Part shown: piece after piece, positions 1-11,264 of the stretch
Layout: every line of letters begins with the position of its first letter
Numbering within the stretch: the first letter of the stretch is position 1
DNA from: Candidula unifasciata
Taxonomy: Eukaryota; Mollusca; Gastropoda; Stylommatophora; Geomitridae
NCBI GenBank assembly: GCA_905116865.2
Contig: CAJHNH020003149.1
Coordinates: 17,264-81,263, forward strand
DNA: 64,000 nucleotides
Direction: 5' to 3'
Translations under genes and position numbers: made by a program
Notes under the pieces: generated by a model
Told to the model about the DNA's origin: nothing
The model's input: the letters and a program-made list of their open reading frames with translations, nothing else
Databases searched by the model: none

Positions 1-117
1 AGCCTAACTATTTTATTACATACAGTTCATCCTATGTTCTATTCACCCTCTTCACATCATCAGCTATTAAAATTTTTTTTTTTAAATGAAGAACCTCTGG
101 CACAGCAACTGAAAGTG

Positions 118-560
118 GGTATTTTGAGATCACACATCCTTTCCGTGGCAGCGTATGGGTGTGAGTCGTGGACTCTCAGTCAGTCTTTGAAGAAGAAAAT
201 TTGAACTTTTTAACTGAAATGCTTTAAAAACATCCTTGGAATACCACTAACCAAGAAGAAAAAAACGGTGACGCCCTGCATGACATAGACATCAAGGAGA
301 ACTGGCTTGTAAACAGTGTCTTCTCCCGGAATCTGGTGTATTATGGACATGTCAATCGCTGTGGTAGTCTAGAAAGAATAGTGATGGAGGTTGCAGTTTC
401 TGGAAAACAATGCATAGGCCTATCTCCGCGAAAATGGATACATAATATTGAAGATGCACTGCCTGTGAAGGCATAGAGAACTGGAGACTTGGGTAGAGAA
501 AGAGGGACCTAAATACGTGCCGTAAAGAGAACAACGTTCTGTAAAGGAGATAGTGATTGA
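118..560 (+). pseudogene. LINE reverse transcriptase C-terminal remnant
   Basis: Forward translation of about 120-180 gives the tail motif after the LINE RT domain (leucine-rich stretch, then AYGCESWTLSQSLKKK). Downstream pieces in shifting frames resemble the usual C-terminal region of endonuclease-RT LINEs (YYGHVNRC-like, then RKWIHNIEDAL). Several frameshifts and stops separate these pieces, so it is dead. Neither 5' end nor endonuclease is in view. The clade is not resolved. Confidence 0.6.
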
Positions 561-647
561 TAACGATAAACAAACGAAAGTGTCGTTTCCTTTCACCTTG
601 ATTTATCGGACACTGTTTCATTCACACCTATAATTTTATATGATTTT

Positions 648-800
648 TTGATTTTTGTTATTATTATTCTTCTTGTTCTTTTTTCTTCTTCTTTCTACTT
701 CTTTTTTTCTTCTTTTTTTTCTGCTTCTTCTTCTCCTTCTCCTTCTACTTCTTTTTCTTCCTCTTCTTTTTTTTTTTTTTTTTCTTTTTTTTTTCTTTGC
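648..800 (+). repeat. Pyrimidine-rich CTT/T low-complexity tract
   Basis: Almost pure T and C with interrupted CTT triplets. Open frames here translate to runs of Phe, Leu and Ser and are not genes. It follows the LINE remnant upstream, and other LINEs in the window end in GAA/CTT-type tails. Confidence 0.75.
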
Positions 801-1104
801 GTTCACCACAAAAATGATGAATTCCCGGGAGTTTGGGCCTTACAAGGATCACGTAAATGTCTAAAATCTAAACCTGTGTGATTATCTGCATTAACAAGTA
901 TTGAAAGTGCTTAACACTTTGCATGTCTTCTCTCACAAATTATTATCCTATTGAATAAGTTTTTTTTTTAAAGCATCCATTTTATTTAGATCAGACAGAC
1001 GATAACGAAAATGGATGTGTCATTATCAAATTGGTAATTAATAATTTAACGGGTGTTATTATTGAACTTCTTTCTTCTTTTGTCAAAATCTGCTTGTGCC
1101 GCTA

Positions 1105-2166
1105 GGCGTCGCAGTCTATCAGATGATCGGCAACCGAGCCAGGGCGCGCTCAGTCGCTTCATATGCCGTGATGTTATGAAGTCTCAAGTTGTCCGTGACT
1201 CCTTCAATCCATCTTCTTCTTCTTGTCTTCCCCTGCCTTTTGGTGTTTCGATTTTCATGTTTGTATGCTCTTGATGCTGGCATCGTTGGTTCCATTCTCA
1301 TTAGGTGACCAAACCATTTCATTCTTTGCTTCTCAATAAATTTAACGATGGGTATGGTTCCAATAGTTCTTGTAATCACATCGTTTCTCACTCGATCTCT
1401 TCTGGTTTTATTCGCAGCCATTCTCAAACATCTTCATTTCACAGGTGGTTAGTCTTTCTTCTCTCGTGTTCTTTTGTTAATGTCCAAGTCTTGACATTGA
1501 TAACCTAATGTCGTATAAAGATTGTATTTATAATTTGTCTTTTTTATCTCAGCTGGGACAGCAGGGTGTTTTTAAAATTGGGGCAAGCTGGTATGCGACA
1601 TTGTTGGCTTGTTGGGATTCTTGCTTCGATCTCTCTGTCTATTTTTACCATTGGATGTAAAGATACTTCCCAAGTATTTAAATTCTCTTGCACTTTGTTT
1701 CAGGCTGTGATCTAGAATCTTTATGTCGATGGTCTGTTGCTCTCTACTTATGCTCATGACTTCTGTCTTTTTCAGTATTGATCTTCATATGATGCTTGAG
1801 GCAACTGTCGTGTAGTAGGTTTATGTGGTTCTTGCAGCTGTTTACTATCATTGTGAAATATGCATTGGTCGTCGGCAAAGAAGCAGCTCTTTGAAGTCCT
1901 CCTGTTTATCGACATCTGTTGGTGTTATGTCTATTTTATTAATATTGTCCATAAATATTATGAAAAGTAAAGGTGATAATACACACACCTTGTCTTACTC
2001 CTTGATGTTACTGGGAACCAGTCTGTGATGCCAGCTCTTGTTCTAAATGGCGCTTTCACTTTGTCTATAAATAGCCCTAACACAATCTAAAAATTGTTTT
2101 CCATTTATACCGTAATTTTCAAGAACTTTTCCATAATAAATTTCTGTTTACTCTATCGAACAGATT
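1105..2166 (-). pseudogene. LINE reverse transcriptase, palm to C-terminus
   Basis: Reading the minus strand from 2166 downward gives AFDRV-like palm sequence, then VLSPLLFIIFMDNINKI (RT motif B-like region), then a damaged active-site segment around 1880 where FADD is expected but the frame reads LLCRRP. It continues to EFKYLGSIF and the C-terminal KWFGHLMRMEPTMPASRAY and TRRRRWIEGV. The longest open piece covers 1119-1427. The RT N-terminus is missing because the copy abuts the (TA)n array at 2163. Multiple frameshifts make it a pseudogene. Confidence 0.75.
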
Positions 2167-2185
2167 ATTATATAATATATATATA

Positions 2186-2243
<58 letters not shown>

Positions 2244-2253
2244 ATATATATAA
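2163..2253. repeat. (TA)n microsatellite
   Basis: About 90 bp of nearly perfect TA dinucleotide with a few AAT interruptions. It forms the upstream edge of the minus-strand LINE fragment. Confidence 0.95.
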
Positions 2254-2561
2254 CAGATATTATTGAACAGATACGTATAATTAGCTTATCCAGTTGTTGA
2301 AATCACAGAAGCAATTATAATGTGCATCATACAAATTTAAAGAACCAATTTTTTTTTTAACAGCTAAATATACATCATTGACCGATAGATGAACGCATCA
2401 AAAATATATTATAATTGTTGACAAACTTAGAAAGATATAGAATATAATTATTAACAAGCATAGAAAGAAAATCACATGGAAAAAAAAAAAAAAAAAGTTG
2501 TTTGTGATTTGGAAGTTTCGTTTTTTTGCTAACGAATGTTATTATGCTTTTTGTTCACCAG

Positions 2562-2573
2562 GTGGCAACGCTT
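2562..2573 (+). other. Candidate 12-nt micro-exon 1
   Basis: Flanked by a pyrimidine-rich stretch ending TTGTTCACCAG and by donor GTAAGTT. The 12 nt GTGGCAACGCTT would encode V-A-T-L in phase 0. First member of the array described in the findings. The call rests on splice-site sequence and on its fit with the other members; there is no protein homology. Confidence 0.45.
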
Positions 2574-2729
2574 GTAAGTTTACACACTTACGTTCAACTG
2601 AGACCTAACTTTTAATGGATAATGTCCGCTTTTTTTTATTTTCACTAGATGTTAGCGCATCTTTGGCGTAAATGGTTTTATTCCCCTTGGTCTTTAAATG
2701 TATTTACTCAATTTTTTATTGAGCGCATT

Positions 2730-3430
2730 CTGTCTGAATGTTGAATTAGGAATCGGCATCACAGCAGTCGGAACACCCCCATAGGCGCTCCGTCCCCATC
2801 TTCAGCAACAAACGAAGAGTTAAAAAAATGTCGATAGTACCAGTAACTGTCTGATCGTATATCCGTCTCGCCTTTCCCCTGAGTGTGGAGCGTAAACCAT
2901 ATCTCCTTGCCATTCTCCTCAGACCGTAATGATCTATCTGTTCCTTGGCACTGTTCACTCGCTCCCAAAGGGCCCTTACAACATCAGCTTGTCATAAATC
3001 AGTTTACCACCAAGTGGTGCAGAACCGGACAGTATCTGTCTGCTCATGTCCCAACACACCAGCATAACCTGGAGAAAATATCAAAAGGATGCTAACTACC
3101 CGGGACCTCTAAAGTGATGCTTGCCACTTCGCACGAAGCATGCCTGCCTCCACCTTTCTCAGCTTGAATTGTGAGTCAATTACAATCACACGTGAGTACA
3201 GCTAATTCTCAAGTCAAGGAAGGCAGCAGTGACTGCCTCCACCTCCATTTTGTTTAAAGACGTTGTGATAGCATATGCCAGGCTTTGATGCACCAAGCGA
3301 CGTCAATTCGCCTTCACTATGAACCCCCATGCACTTTGTCTGCCTCTCAACACAGAGCCATCTGTATATACAACCACATCACTTGGGCTATAATGGTCAT
3401 TAATCATTTGTTGAACTTCTGATTCTGCTT
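2730..3430 (-). pseudogene. LINE RNase H domain and 3' end (family J copy 1)
   Basis: On the minus strand, about 3372-3355 reads VYTDGSVLRG, the first catalytic aspartate motif of RNase HI as found at the C-terminus of jockey/I-group LINEs. EVEAVTAAF (catalytic Glu region) follows. The IFSPGYAGVLGHEQTD block (expected H-A-G-x-x-x-N-E-x-A-D) comes next with an asparagine replaced. The tail ends LLLKMGTERLWGC. Stops and frameshifts are present. Related copies lie at 9.1, 26.6, 33.7, 53.2 and 56.6 kb. Confidence 0.7.
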
Positions 3431-3435
3431 GTAGT

Positions 3436-4172
3436 TGCTCCTTCTACGACTTAAACTCAAAAAAGTTTACACGCAAGTTAAGACACAGACAGCACGCTAC
3501 AATGTTACCCATTTAAGAGAAAAATACATTGCCACTAAATTTATAGTAGAACTCAAGAATAGATTTCAAACCCTATCAAGTGAGCCAGACACACAAACTA
3601 CTATCAGCATTCAAGACAGAAGAAACCAGATCCAAAAACATACAAATCAACTAGCAATAACATATTAGGAACCAGTAAACAACAACACCACAAAGGATGG
3701 ATAAGTAGTCAAACCATTGACTATATTGCCATGCCTAAAAGAATAAAGAGCCTCATAAATCACACTGAACCAGAACATCAGAAAGACAAACTAATGTTAG
3801 AATATAGCGAACTAAATAAAATGACAATGAAAAGTGCCAGCGCTGACAAGAGAAGATTTAAAGGAAAGCTACCAGAAACAACAGAAAATGCTGCTAAAAC
3901 ACATGATCTACAAACCCTACACAAAATTACACAGCAAATTTGCGGAAACAGAAACAATTATCACAGCATACCTATCGGAGATAACGAAGGCAGACTGCTC
4001 ACCACAAAAACAAAAACAAAAGATATGCAGTGGACTAAACACTTTTCCGACCTCTTGAACAGACCCGATCCTGAAAATCCTACAGATATTCAACCAGCCT
4101 CTCAGGACATTGACATTATTACCGAACCACCAAGCAAACAAGAAATCCTTAAAGCTATCTGTAATAAACTAG
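3436..4172 (+). pseudogene. LINE ORF2, region before and into the RT (first half)
   Basis: The frame has the linker between endonuclease and RT of RTE-like LINEs: RYNVTHL, then ELKNRFQTLSSEPD, then WTKHFSDLLNRPDPENPTDI and EPPSKQEILKAICNKL. The last segment is the start of the RT fingers (consensus EEVxxAIxxLKNNKAPG). It stops abruptly at about 4172, and the rest of the same motif resumes at 5068. The nearby open frames 3435-3668 and 3731-4210 are pieces of this one decayed gene. Confidence 0.7.
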
Positions 4173-5067
4173 TTTGGCGGAATTTATCGTCGCCTGGAGA
4201 TCCCCTATAATCCTTCCCGAATAATTTACAGGGCTCGAATTAAGTAAGTCTAGGGGAATTTTAATGGTCCCTGATTTCTGAAAAAAAAGAAAGGAAGGAA
4301 ATTACAGTAAATCAAATCAATAGGGTGAATCCCCGGAATAGAATGGATTACATAATTATTTTCTCCAAAATTAAAAAAAAAAAAAAAAAACCCAAAGATC
4401 AATACTTTATAAATTTTAACTCAAATCAATTGCAATGAACAATCTTTAGTCTAAACAGAAAGTTAAATTTGATACTATGAATTCGATATTTGAGTTTTCT
4501 AAACAACAACTGTATTGATGAAATACTGTTTAAAAAATTCAACAATCTTCAAATTATAACAGAGAAAATAAATCACGGTTTCATCATTTACACCACATAA
4601 CTCTGAACAAACATCAAATGTCACTCAGCTTTCCGATAGTAGGAATGTGTCGATCTGTAGCTTCTTTGGGAGGTATGGACAAGGTTTTGGCTGCAACAGT
4701 TATAGTACTTGGCTATCTGCGACATTCATCCATGCATTCGGTTTACCCTTCTATACTGTGTGGTTCACGATCCACGGGGTAACAGGAACCTGAAATCGTA
4801 TGGTATTATTATTATTATTGTTTCTTGGGGTTAGGTCGATGGTATGGCTGGGGCTGTCGTTTGGTGTTGTGACGAATGACTAGCTCTAAGGGTTTCTCCT
4901 AGTAACACTACAAAAACGTCATAAGTTATGTGCGCCTTCGTACATTTTCTACTCTTCTCGCGTCTATGTTCCACTATGTTTATTTCAAGTGCGCAATTCT
5001 TTTAACTACAAAATGCAATTAACTCTTGCCGGACTGAAATATTCCGTTGTTTTGTCACACTATCCAC
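4173..5067. mobile_element. Unidentified ~0.9 kb insertion splitting the LINE
   Basis: The RT motif is interrupted between codons for Leu and Lys: left side ends AAACTA, right side resumes AAGAACAACAAAGC. The junction is compatible with a TA duplication. I could not match terminal inverted repeats: the left end begins GTTTGGCGGAATT and the right end finishes CTATCCACACTT. There is no coding potential. It could be a non-autonomous DNA element with decayed ends, or a foreign fragment captured during repair. Confidence 0.45.
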
Positions 5068-6480
5068 ACTTTAAAGAACAACAAAGCACCAGGCAAAGAC
5101 GAACTGCCAGCATAACTTCTCAAAGTAGATCCCAACACAACTGCTAGCATTCTAGAACCATTGTTCAAGGATATCTGGGAAAAATAAGTGTTGCCTGATG
5201 ACTGAACTGAATGAACAATAGTAAAAATCCCCAAAAAAGGAGACTTAACAGACTGCAATAATTAGAGGAAAATTACTCTAATCTCAGTACCAAGCAAAAT
5301 ATTTTGTAAAATCATCATATTGCGGCTTGAAAAGGAGTAGATAAATGCCTAAGAGTGGAACAAGCAGTATTCAGAAAGAGCAGTGGAACAACTGAGCACA
5401 TCTTCGCCATACGTAACATTTTAGAACAATGCAATGAATAGCAGAGAAGTATGTATATTTTTTTTGTGGACTTTGAGAAAGCTTTTGACGGCGTCCATAG
5501 AGACGGTCTATGGAAAATTTTACGACAGTATGGGATTCCAGAAAAAAATGTCAACATAATTGCTCTCTTCTATAAAGACTTTTCCTGCAGTTTAAAAAAA
5601 TTACAATACATCTTTCCCAGTAAAGACAGGTGTAAGACAGGGATGTGTTATGTCATCTCTACTCTTCAACCATGTGGTTGATTGGATACAAAAGAACACA
5701 GTAGTCAGGACATTGAGAGGCATACGATGGACTCAATTCACCATGCTTGAGAACCTTTTTTTTTTTTTTTTGCAGATGATATAGCACTCATATCACATAA
5801 ACATGGGACTGAGAATAAATACAAAGAACACTAAGATCATGACAAGCAGTCCAAACCAACAACCGGTGACCATAACTAACTAAACTCTTGAAAATGTAGA
5901 ACACGTCACATATCTTGGCAGTGTGGTGTCCCTACAGGGAGGGACCGAAAAGGACATACAGTCACGTGTGGACAAAGCTAGAGCTGCTTTTGGAAGGATG
6001 AGGCAAATCTGGAAATCCAACAGTTACTGCAGAGGAACGAAACTCCGACTCTATAAGAGCATCATTTTGCCAGTTCTTCTTTATGGAAGGGAATGCTGGA
6101 GAATGACCAAAAATGATGCACACAAGCTGTCTACCTGCCACCACACATGTCTACGTAGAATTATCAAAATTTTCTGGCCAGATACAATCTCAAACACTAA
6201 ACTACTTCAAGTCACATACGAAGAAACTTGAGTTAGAATGATTACCAAGAGAAAATGGAAATGGCTTCGCTACGTTATGAGAATGAATTCTGATATACCT
6301 GCCAAAACAGCTTTCACATGGACACCAGAAGGAAAGAAAAAGCAGGGGCGCCCACAAACAACATGGAGACGAACGATGGAAATTGAATGCGGTATCTTTG
6401 ACATGGAAAACTGCACTGAAGATTGCACAGGTCAGGAAAGCATGGAAAGTCCCCTTTGAAGCCTCATGTGCCACTAGGCA
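5068..6480 (+). pseudogene. LINE ORF2 RT palm to C-terminus (second half)
   Basis: It continues the 3.4-4.2 kb LINE: KNNKAPGKDELPA, then FFVDFEKAFDGVHRDGLWKIL (RT motif A with catalytic Asp), and FADDIALI near 5775 (motif C, active-site DD) after a T-rich slippage tract. The thumb and C-terminal tail read TEKDIQSRVDKARAAFGRM and KWKWLRYVMRM, and the end reads KKKQGRPQTTWRRT. At least five frame breaks are needed to follow the gene. The sequence past about 6480 looks like 3' UTR. Confidence 0.75.
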
Positions 6481-7459
6481 CAACGAGAACTTATGATGTT
6501 TCTGCTTTATCACCTCACCAGTCGTTGCACTCACCTCCCAAAGTTATTAGAACCCTACACAAATCTGAAACCTGAATGGACACTTTGACCCGCTCCTCTC
6601 CTCGCCTAATTTATCAAGCCTGAAAAATGTCCTATTGTGTCCTCAGCTAGCACTTATAGTGAAACAGTTACCATCATTGTATAGTTATTGCGAATTTGTT
6701 TTGGTCCGTTAGCATTTAGTCATTGATGAAAGTTTAGAAATACGCGATCCGTTGTCCCCTTGTTAGTTCGACGTTAGTCTCCCAGGCCCCGCCAATTAAC
6801 ACAATAACTCACTTCTAATTAGTAGTTTCTGAGCCCCGTAGCCTTCGCAGACGGTTGCGAAGGTGTTCCCTTAATGCCGTTGATATAGCGCGTTGTATAT
6901 TTCAGCACGCTAGAGCGTTTAACAGTCCATAACCTGACGATACTGGGTCTTACACAAACCCCTTAGGGAGTGTTTGCAACCTATGACTCAGTCATTATCT
7001 TGCTCGGAATGAAAACGTAAATGCAAGACATTGCAGAAACCAAATAACAGAGCGGGACACACCCGTAACCTACATGAAAGTCGACCAGCCCAACACACTT
7101 GTGAATGAAAAATGACCTAATATTTTTGTTGAGACTAATGTCGAACTAGCCGTTCCCTCTTCTAAATTGCTGCCAAATATCCAGAGATCAACAAGGCAAA
7201 TTCTCTATACCCACTTTAACCTAGTAAGAAATTACAGTGTGTACACCCGTAACGACTGCACTAGCCAGGTATAGACTGCAGGTCGAATACCGTAATTAAT
7301 TTGTTTGTTCTGTTGAGGACAATAACAACAGAATCCGAACCTGCATAGTTGGCTGAGACTGCTGTAGTATACTTTGTTTTTGTTTTTGTGGGCAAGTTTG
7401 TTAATTTAGGTTGTTTTTCATATATATATTTATTGTTTGGCCTTTTAACATAACATTAC
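6481..7459. other. No gene seen; possible LINE 3' UTR and intronic DNA
   Basis: No extended open frame and no recognisable repeat motif. The first part probably belongs to the preceding LINE's 3' UTR. The remainder would be intron if the micro-exon gene is real. Confidence 0.4.
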
Positions 7460-7830
7460 CCTTGACGCATTAGGGTCGTGAAGGTGTATTGATGGAAGCA
7501 CGAACACATAAAACCTGTCATCTTTCTCTGTCTTCTGCTTGATGAATAAGTGTATGATAACTTAGTCCTGTCTATTTCTTGATGTTGTCCTTCCAGATTC
7601 TTCTTTACCCTCCTCTTCTTCGACTAAATCTAAATGTTCCTGGAAGTTCAGTCTTTGCAATCGAATCATGTCTTACCAAGTGCCTAAACTGATGTCGCGC
7701 AAATTTGTGTATTTTGTCTCTGACATATTTATTAGTTTTGTATTCTAAATAAAGAATTCGAAAAACACGTCTGTAGCATTTACATTCGAAAGCCGTTTCA
7801 CCAATGCACAGTCAGTTGCACATTGGGTTC
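7460..7830 (-). pseudogene. LINE C-terminal tail
   Basis: The minus strand reads FECKCYRRVFRILYLEYKTNKYVRDKI, then RHDSIAKTELPGTF, WKDNIKK and TLIHQAEDRE. This is the typical post-RT tail of an endonuclease-RT LINE, broken by stops. The 5' part is absent. Confidence 0.65.
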
Positions 7831-8098
7831 GTTATTATCAAACACATCCTTAAGTGTTATCCACTTTTTCTGATGTCTTTCAAGTAACAATCGAAAGACT
7901 AGCTGGTGTTACAGTTTGTTGTTCAAACCTTAAATCCTAAACAGCAACCACGCTGAGAAGTACTATGAACTTGGGGCATTCGAAAGATCATACAAACAAT
8001 GAAGCGACGACTTCAGAAACATCATTGGAGGTATAAAGATACACAACGTATTAGAAAAAGCACAAAGAAGATCCTTACATCTCTGTCGAGATGTAGAG

Positions 8099-8654
8099 CA
8101 GTGGTCACCAATTTTCTTAGATCGCGTCTCCCTTGAATATATGGCAGGACACCATGTTCCCCTCTAGTATATTGCAAGACACTAACATCACCTTGAGTAT
8201 ATTGCAGTATCCCACTTCTCTCTCCACCCCTTTCAACCCCCCTCCCCTCATTGTTTTCCTCACCAAATCAAGTTATAAAATGTGACTTCAAAAATTACAA
8301 CATATTTCGCAAAATGGTAACAACCATGATGGAAATATAGATTTTAGTTTGAATGTTTTTATAATCTTTAAATAAATGTGGTTTTTATAAATTAGTTATT
8401 CTTTTACCAGTGAATGTACACACTGCTCATAAAAAAGAAATCCATGGAGTTTTGTTTTTTTAATAGTTAAAATAAATATTTTATTGATAATTAAAAATAT
8501 TAGTAATTTAAAGGATTTTAACGAATACATTTGCACTCAATTTCAAAAATTTTTTTATTTACCCCCCCCCCCCCCCCCCCCCCAACCACCCCCTTTTTTT
8601 TTAAACCAACTCACGCCCACTAGGCTGACGCGTGCCCTAGGCTGGAGACCACTG
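8099..8654. mobile_element. hAT-type MITE, family M copy 1
   Basis: The left end begins CAGTGGTCACCAATTTT and the right end is the imperfect complement, finishing GGCTGGAGACCACTG. Flanking octamers ATGTAGAG and ATGTCCAG agree at six of eight positions, as expected for an old hAT 8-bp target-site duplication. The interior is non-coding: three short degenerate repeats around a TATATTGCAAGAC motif near 8140-8210, then AT-rich sequence and a C20 tract. There is no transposase, so it is non-autonomous. A relative lies at about 59.0-60.0 kb. Confidence 0.7.
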
Positions 8655-8979
8655 ATGTCCAGGAATAACAGATTATTAATAAGAAAATCGATGCGACGCT
8701 AGCGCACAGGTTGCAAGATTCACCTCCCCAGTCCGATGTCCGTGGCTTTAATGTAGCAGTAAAGCGCATTTTTAATACTGACGTAGATTTACGGAAGTTT
8801 CGCTGTTTATTATTCATGTTAAGATCGTCTTCATCGTACATCGGACATAACCATAAGTGCTTCGAACTAAAGACTTCTGGACAGCTGTCGCTTTTTCACA
8901 GCGGCTTCCTATAGTCTGTAAATAAATAGGGAGACACCACTTGCTAGATGCCCCCCCTCTCCGCCCCTAACCTCTAAAG

Positions 8980-9118
8980 GTTGGTTGGCTAGTTAGTTAA
9001 TTAGCTAGTTAGTTAGTTAGTTACTTAGTTATTTAGTAAGTTAGCTAGTGCTAGTTAGTTAGTTAGTTAGTTAGATAGTTAGGTAATTAGTTAGTTAGTT
9101 AGTTATTTTGTTAGTTGG
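8980..9118. repeat. (TTAG)n imperfect tetranucleotide repeat
   Basis: About 140 bp of TTAG units with scattered substitutions. The unit differs from TTAGGG and TTAGG telomere repeats and the array is interstitial, so a telomeric origin is unlikely. Confidence 0.85.
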
Positions 9119-9262
9119 GAAATGATTATTGCACTCCAGACATGTCCATAGGTGCTCAGATCCTTTCCTCAATTTGAACCCCAGCTTCCTGTGACTCATA
9201 GTGCCAGTTCTTTGTTGATTACGTTTTTTTTTTTTATGTCCGGTGTGTCTTTCGCTTTTGGC
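9115..9262 (-). pseudogene. LINE family J 3' fragment (copy 2)
   Basis: The minus strand reads NQQRTGTMSHRKLG followed by LRKGSEHLWTC. This aligns with the last ~40 residues of the family J RNase H tail (for example LLLKMGTERLWGC at 2.75 kb). It is truncated to the extreme 3' end. Confidence 0.5.
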
Positions 9263-9396
9263 TATGCCTATCATAAGTCTAGAGTCTTTCATTTATGTGA
9301 GCGATTTTGAATCGCTGTCTCGAAAGCTCCCTCCTTCCTTTTGAGGTTACTATAATATTATCAGCATGGCCTCTAAAGGTGATAAAGTTCATTTAG

Positions 9397-9640
9397 TGAT
9401 GTGCGGCTGGCCGAACGGTTAAGAACACCTAGCTATAATGCGGAAGACCCATGTTGGAATCTTCAGTAAGGTTGTGTATAAATTATGTTTCTTACAGCGG
9501 CTAAAATAAACTCCTCGACTGCACAGTCCGTGCCCACCGCACTAGCCATGGGACCCTAGACGGGCACAAAGACCATCCCACCTACACTGCAAAGGCGGTA
9601 AATACAAGTAGTAATGACAGTTGGCAGTATATTTAGTCAC
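9397..9640 (+). mobile_element. tRNA-derived SINE (family S5)
   Basis: The head contains TGGCCGAACGGTTAAGA, a good polymerase III A-box, and a decayed B-box near 9452 (GTTGGAATC). The non-tRNA body contains a CCTAGACGGGCACAAAG block. I see no second copy in this window. Confidence 0.5.
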
Positions 9641-9802
9641 ACACATCTGATAAAATTCATTTAGCACACACACACGGCGTTCTTTGCTGGCATTACTTCA
9701 CACTTTATAAGGTAGGAAAGCAAAGAATGTATAGCCTTGCGAGAATAGACTTAAAGCACACGAAAACTAATCAATGTTATAAATGTTTTCAACATTTCCC
9801 AG

Positions 9803-9811
9803 TTTGAAAAT
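9803..9811 (+). other. Candidate 9-nt micro-exon 2
   Basis: Acceptor context TTTTCAACATTTCCCAG, exon TTTGAAAAT (F-E-N), donor GTAAGTTG. Phase 0 is the only phase compatible with all array members, because the other two phases create stops in several of them. Confidence 0.45.
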
Positions 9812-9894
9812 GTAAGTTGTGTGTTTTCACTACTTCAAGCTGGTACCTTTAAAGAAGTGCTTACCACTAGAGTTTCTGTGACGTTAACCTTGTT

Positions 9895-10165
9895 GCCCCC
9901 CCCCCCCCCCCCGCCTGTGCCCCTCTGAATTATTGTAGCTAATTGTTTATATCTTTGATCGCTATTGTCTTCTTTTATTATTTGTTGAAAGTATTTTATT
10001 TTCTAACTATTTCCACCTCCCCCCCCCCCCCCCCGTGTTATATCTCTAGGGTTAGTGAGGTATCTCTTATATTCTCAATGCCGCCATTTAAATTTGTCTA
10101 CTTTGGTATTACAGCCAACTTTCTCGAGCATTTAACTCAGTTCCCCCCCCCACCCCCCCCCCCCC
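9895..10165. repeat. Three homopolymer C tracts
   Basis: C runs of about 17-23 bases lie near 9895, 10018 and 10143. They are potential i-motif/G-quadruplex sequence. Nothing else recognisable lies between them. Confidence 0.8.
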
Positions 10166-10389
10166 AAATCAGCGTTTACTATTTATAAACTCCTGCGGGA
10201 AGTTTTGGTTGTTTTTCCACTTCTGGACTTAAGTCTTGTTCCAGAACTCGTATTCTGTGCAAATTCGTTTTACAGATGTTTTTATTGTTGACGCACATTT
10301 TTAGTTTTCTGCCGCCTTTACACTGATGCACTTTAAATTCGAAGGAAACATCGCTAATTGCCGCGTTTTACCACACACCAGAGTTGCTT

Positions 10390-10610
10390 GTTAGCTAACA
10401 GATAGTCTGTTCTTGTTTACACGAATAAAAGTCCCCGAGAATGTTACCCAACACGTGAGTGATTGTCCTTTTTGGATGTTGAAGGTGACCATCTCTGTAA
10501 CTGTTGATAAACGTTGAACGAAAAATCCATGAATTACTTTCATATATCAGGATTGGATTTACAAAGCTCTTGAGCATGTTATCGGTGCTATATTTTCACC
10601 AAACGAATCG
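10390..10610 (-). pseudogene. Possible LINE C-terminal scrap
   Basis: The minus strand reads NMLKSFVNPILIYESNSWIF, which resembles the LINE post-RT motif VVRPILTYGSETWTL. Evidence is limited to this one block. Confidence 0.3.
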
Positions 10611-11029
10611 TTTTATAATGTATTATGGTTATTTGGTTACAAACTAGAGATAGTGGAATTTTGCCTTAGAATGATACCAGGTTACAGGGATTGATGCTGA
10701 TGTATAATCTGTACCAATAAAAGACCGAACTGAAGTTTTGAAATATTTGTGTATGTTGAATTAAAAATCGCCGTCACACTAGATTCCCTTGTAGCTCCTC
10801 TCAGCGCAGACCTCAATGACCTATATCTGCTTCCGCATTGTTTACTATATCCCAAGTGCCCTCACAGCATCTAGTTATATATATTTTTTTTATTTATTTA
10901 TTTATTTATGTTATCCTAAGCTATCATTGTGGAAGACTGTTCTTGAAACAAGCGGGTCTTGCTACTCACACTCGCCATCGCATGTGAGTTTATAGCGCAA
11001 TCTAACACTTTCGTCTGGAAAGACGGAAA

Positions 11030-11264
11030 CGTGCCAATCTTCTTTTTCTCCTTCTTCTTCTTTTCCTCTTTTACCGCTGTGTGTGTCAAGGGAGATATAA
11101 GGTTCTGTTTCTAGCTCTTCTGGCTGCCTCGACCATAGGCACATCGTGCTGTTGTAGAGTTTCTCTGATGTTATCCTTCCATGATGTTCTTGGTCTACCT
11201 CTTGATCTATGTTCTTCTTCTCTTTCCATGTATGCTTTGTATAGTATGGTGTCACAAGGCATTC
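11030..11264 (-). pseudogene. Host LINE, 3' part (interrupted gene)
   Basis: The minus strand, in a frame shifted from the longest ORF, reads YKAYMEREEEHRSRGRPRTS then WKDNIRETLQQHDVP and ARRARNRTLYLP. This is the C-terminus of an endonuclease-RT LINE, followed by a GAA-rich tail (about 11075-11030). It is the downstream continuation of the fragment at 14251-14490. The gene was split by insertion of the plus-strand LINE at 11265-14250. Confidence 0.7.
11254..11264 (+). repeat. 11-bp target-site duplication, left
   Basis: ACAAGGCATTC occurs here and again at 14251-14261, immediately bordering the LINE and its GAA tail. The host LINE reads continuously when one copy and the insert are removed. 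Confidence 0.8.

Noticed and set aside
4232..4243. 12-nt AG-to-GTAAGT segment GGCTCGAATTAA
   Set aside because: Contains a phase-0 stop, the acceptor lacks pyrimidines, and it lies in an inserted element.
8980..9118. (TTAG)n as telomere repeat
   Set aside because: Wrong unit for animal telomeres and interstitial and degenerate.
9397..9470. tRNA gene
   Set aside because: A-box is good but the cloverleaf arms do not pair and a SINE body follows. The same reasoning applies to 49.3 kb and 52.0 kb heads.
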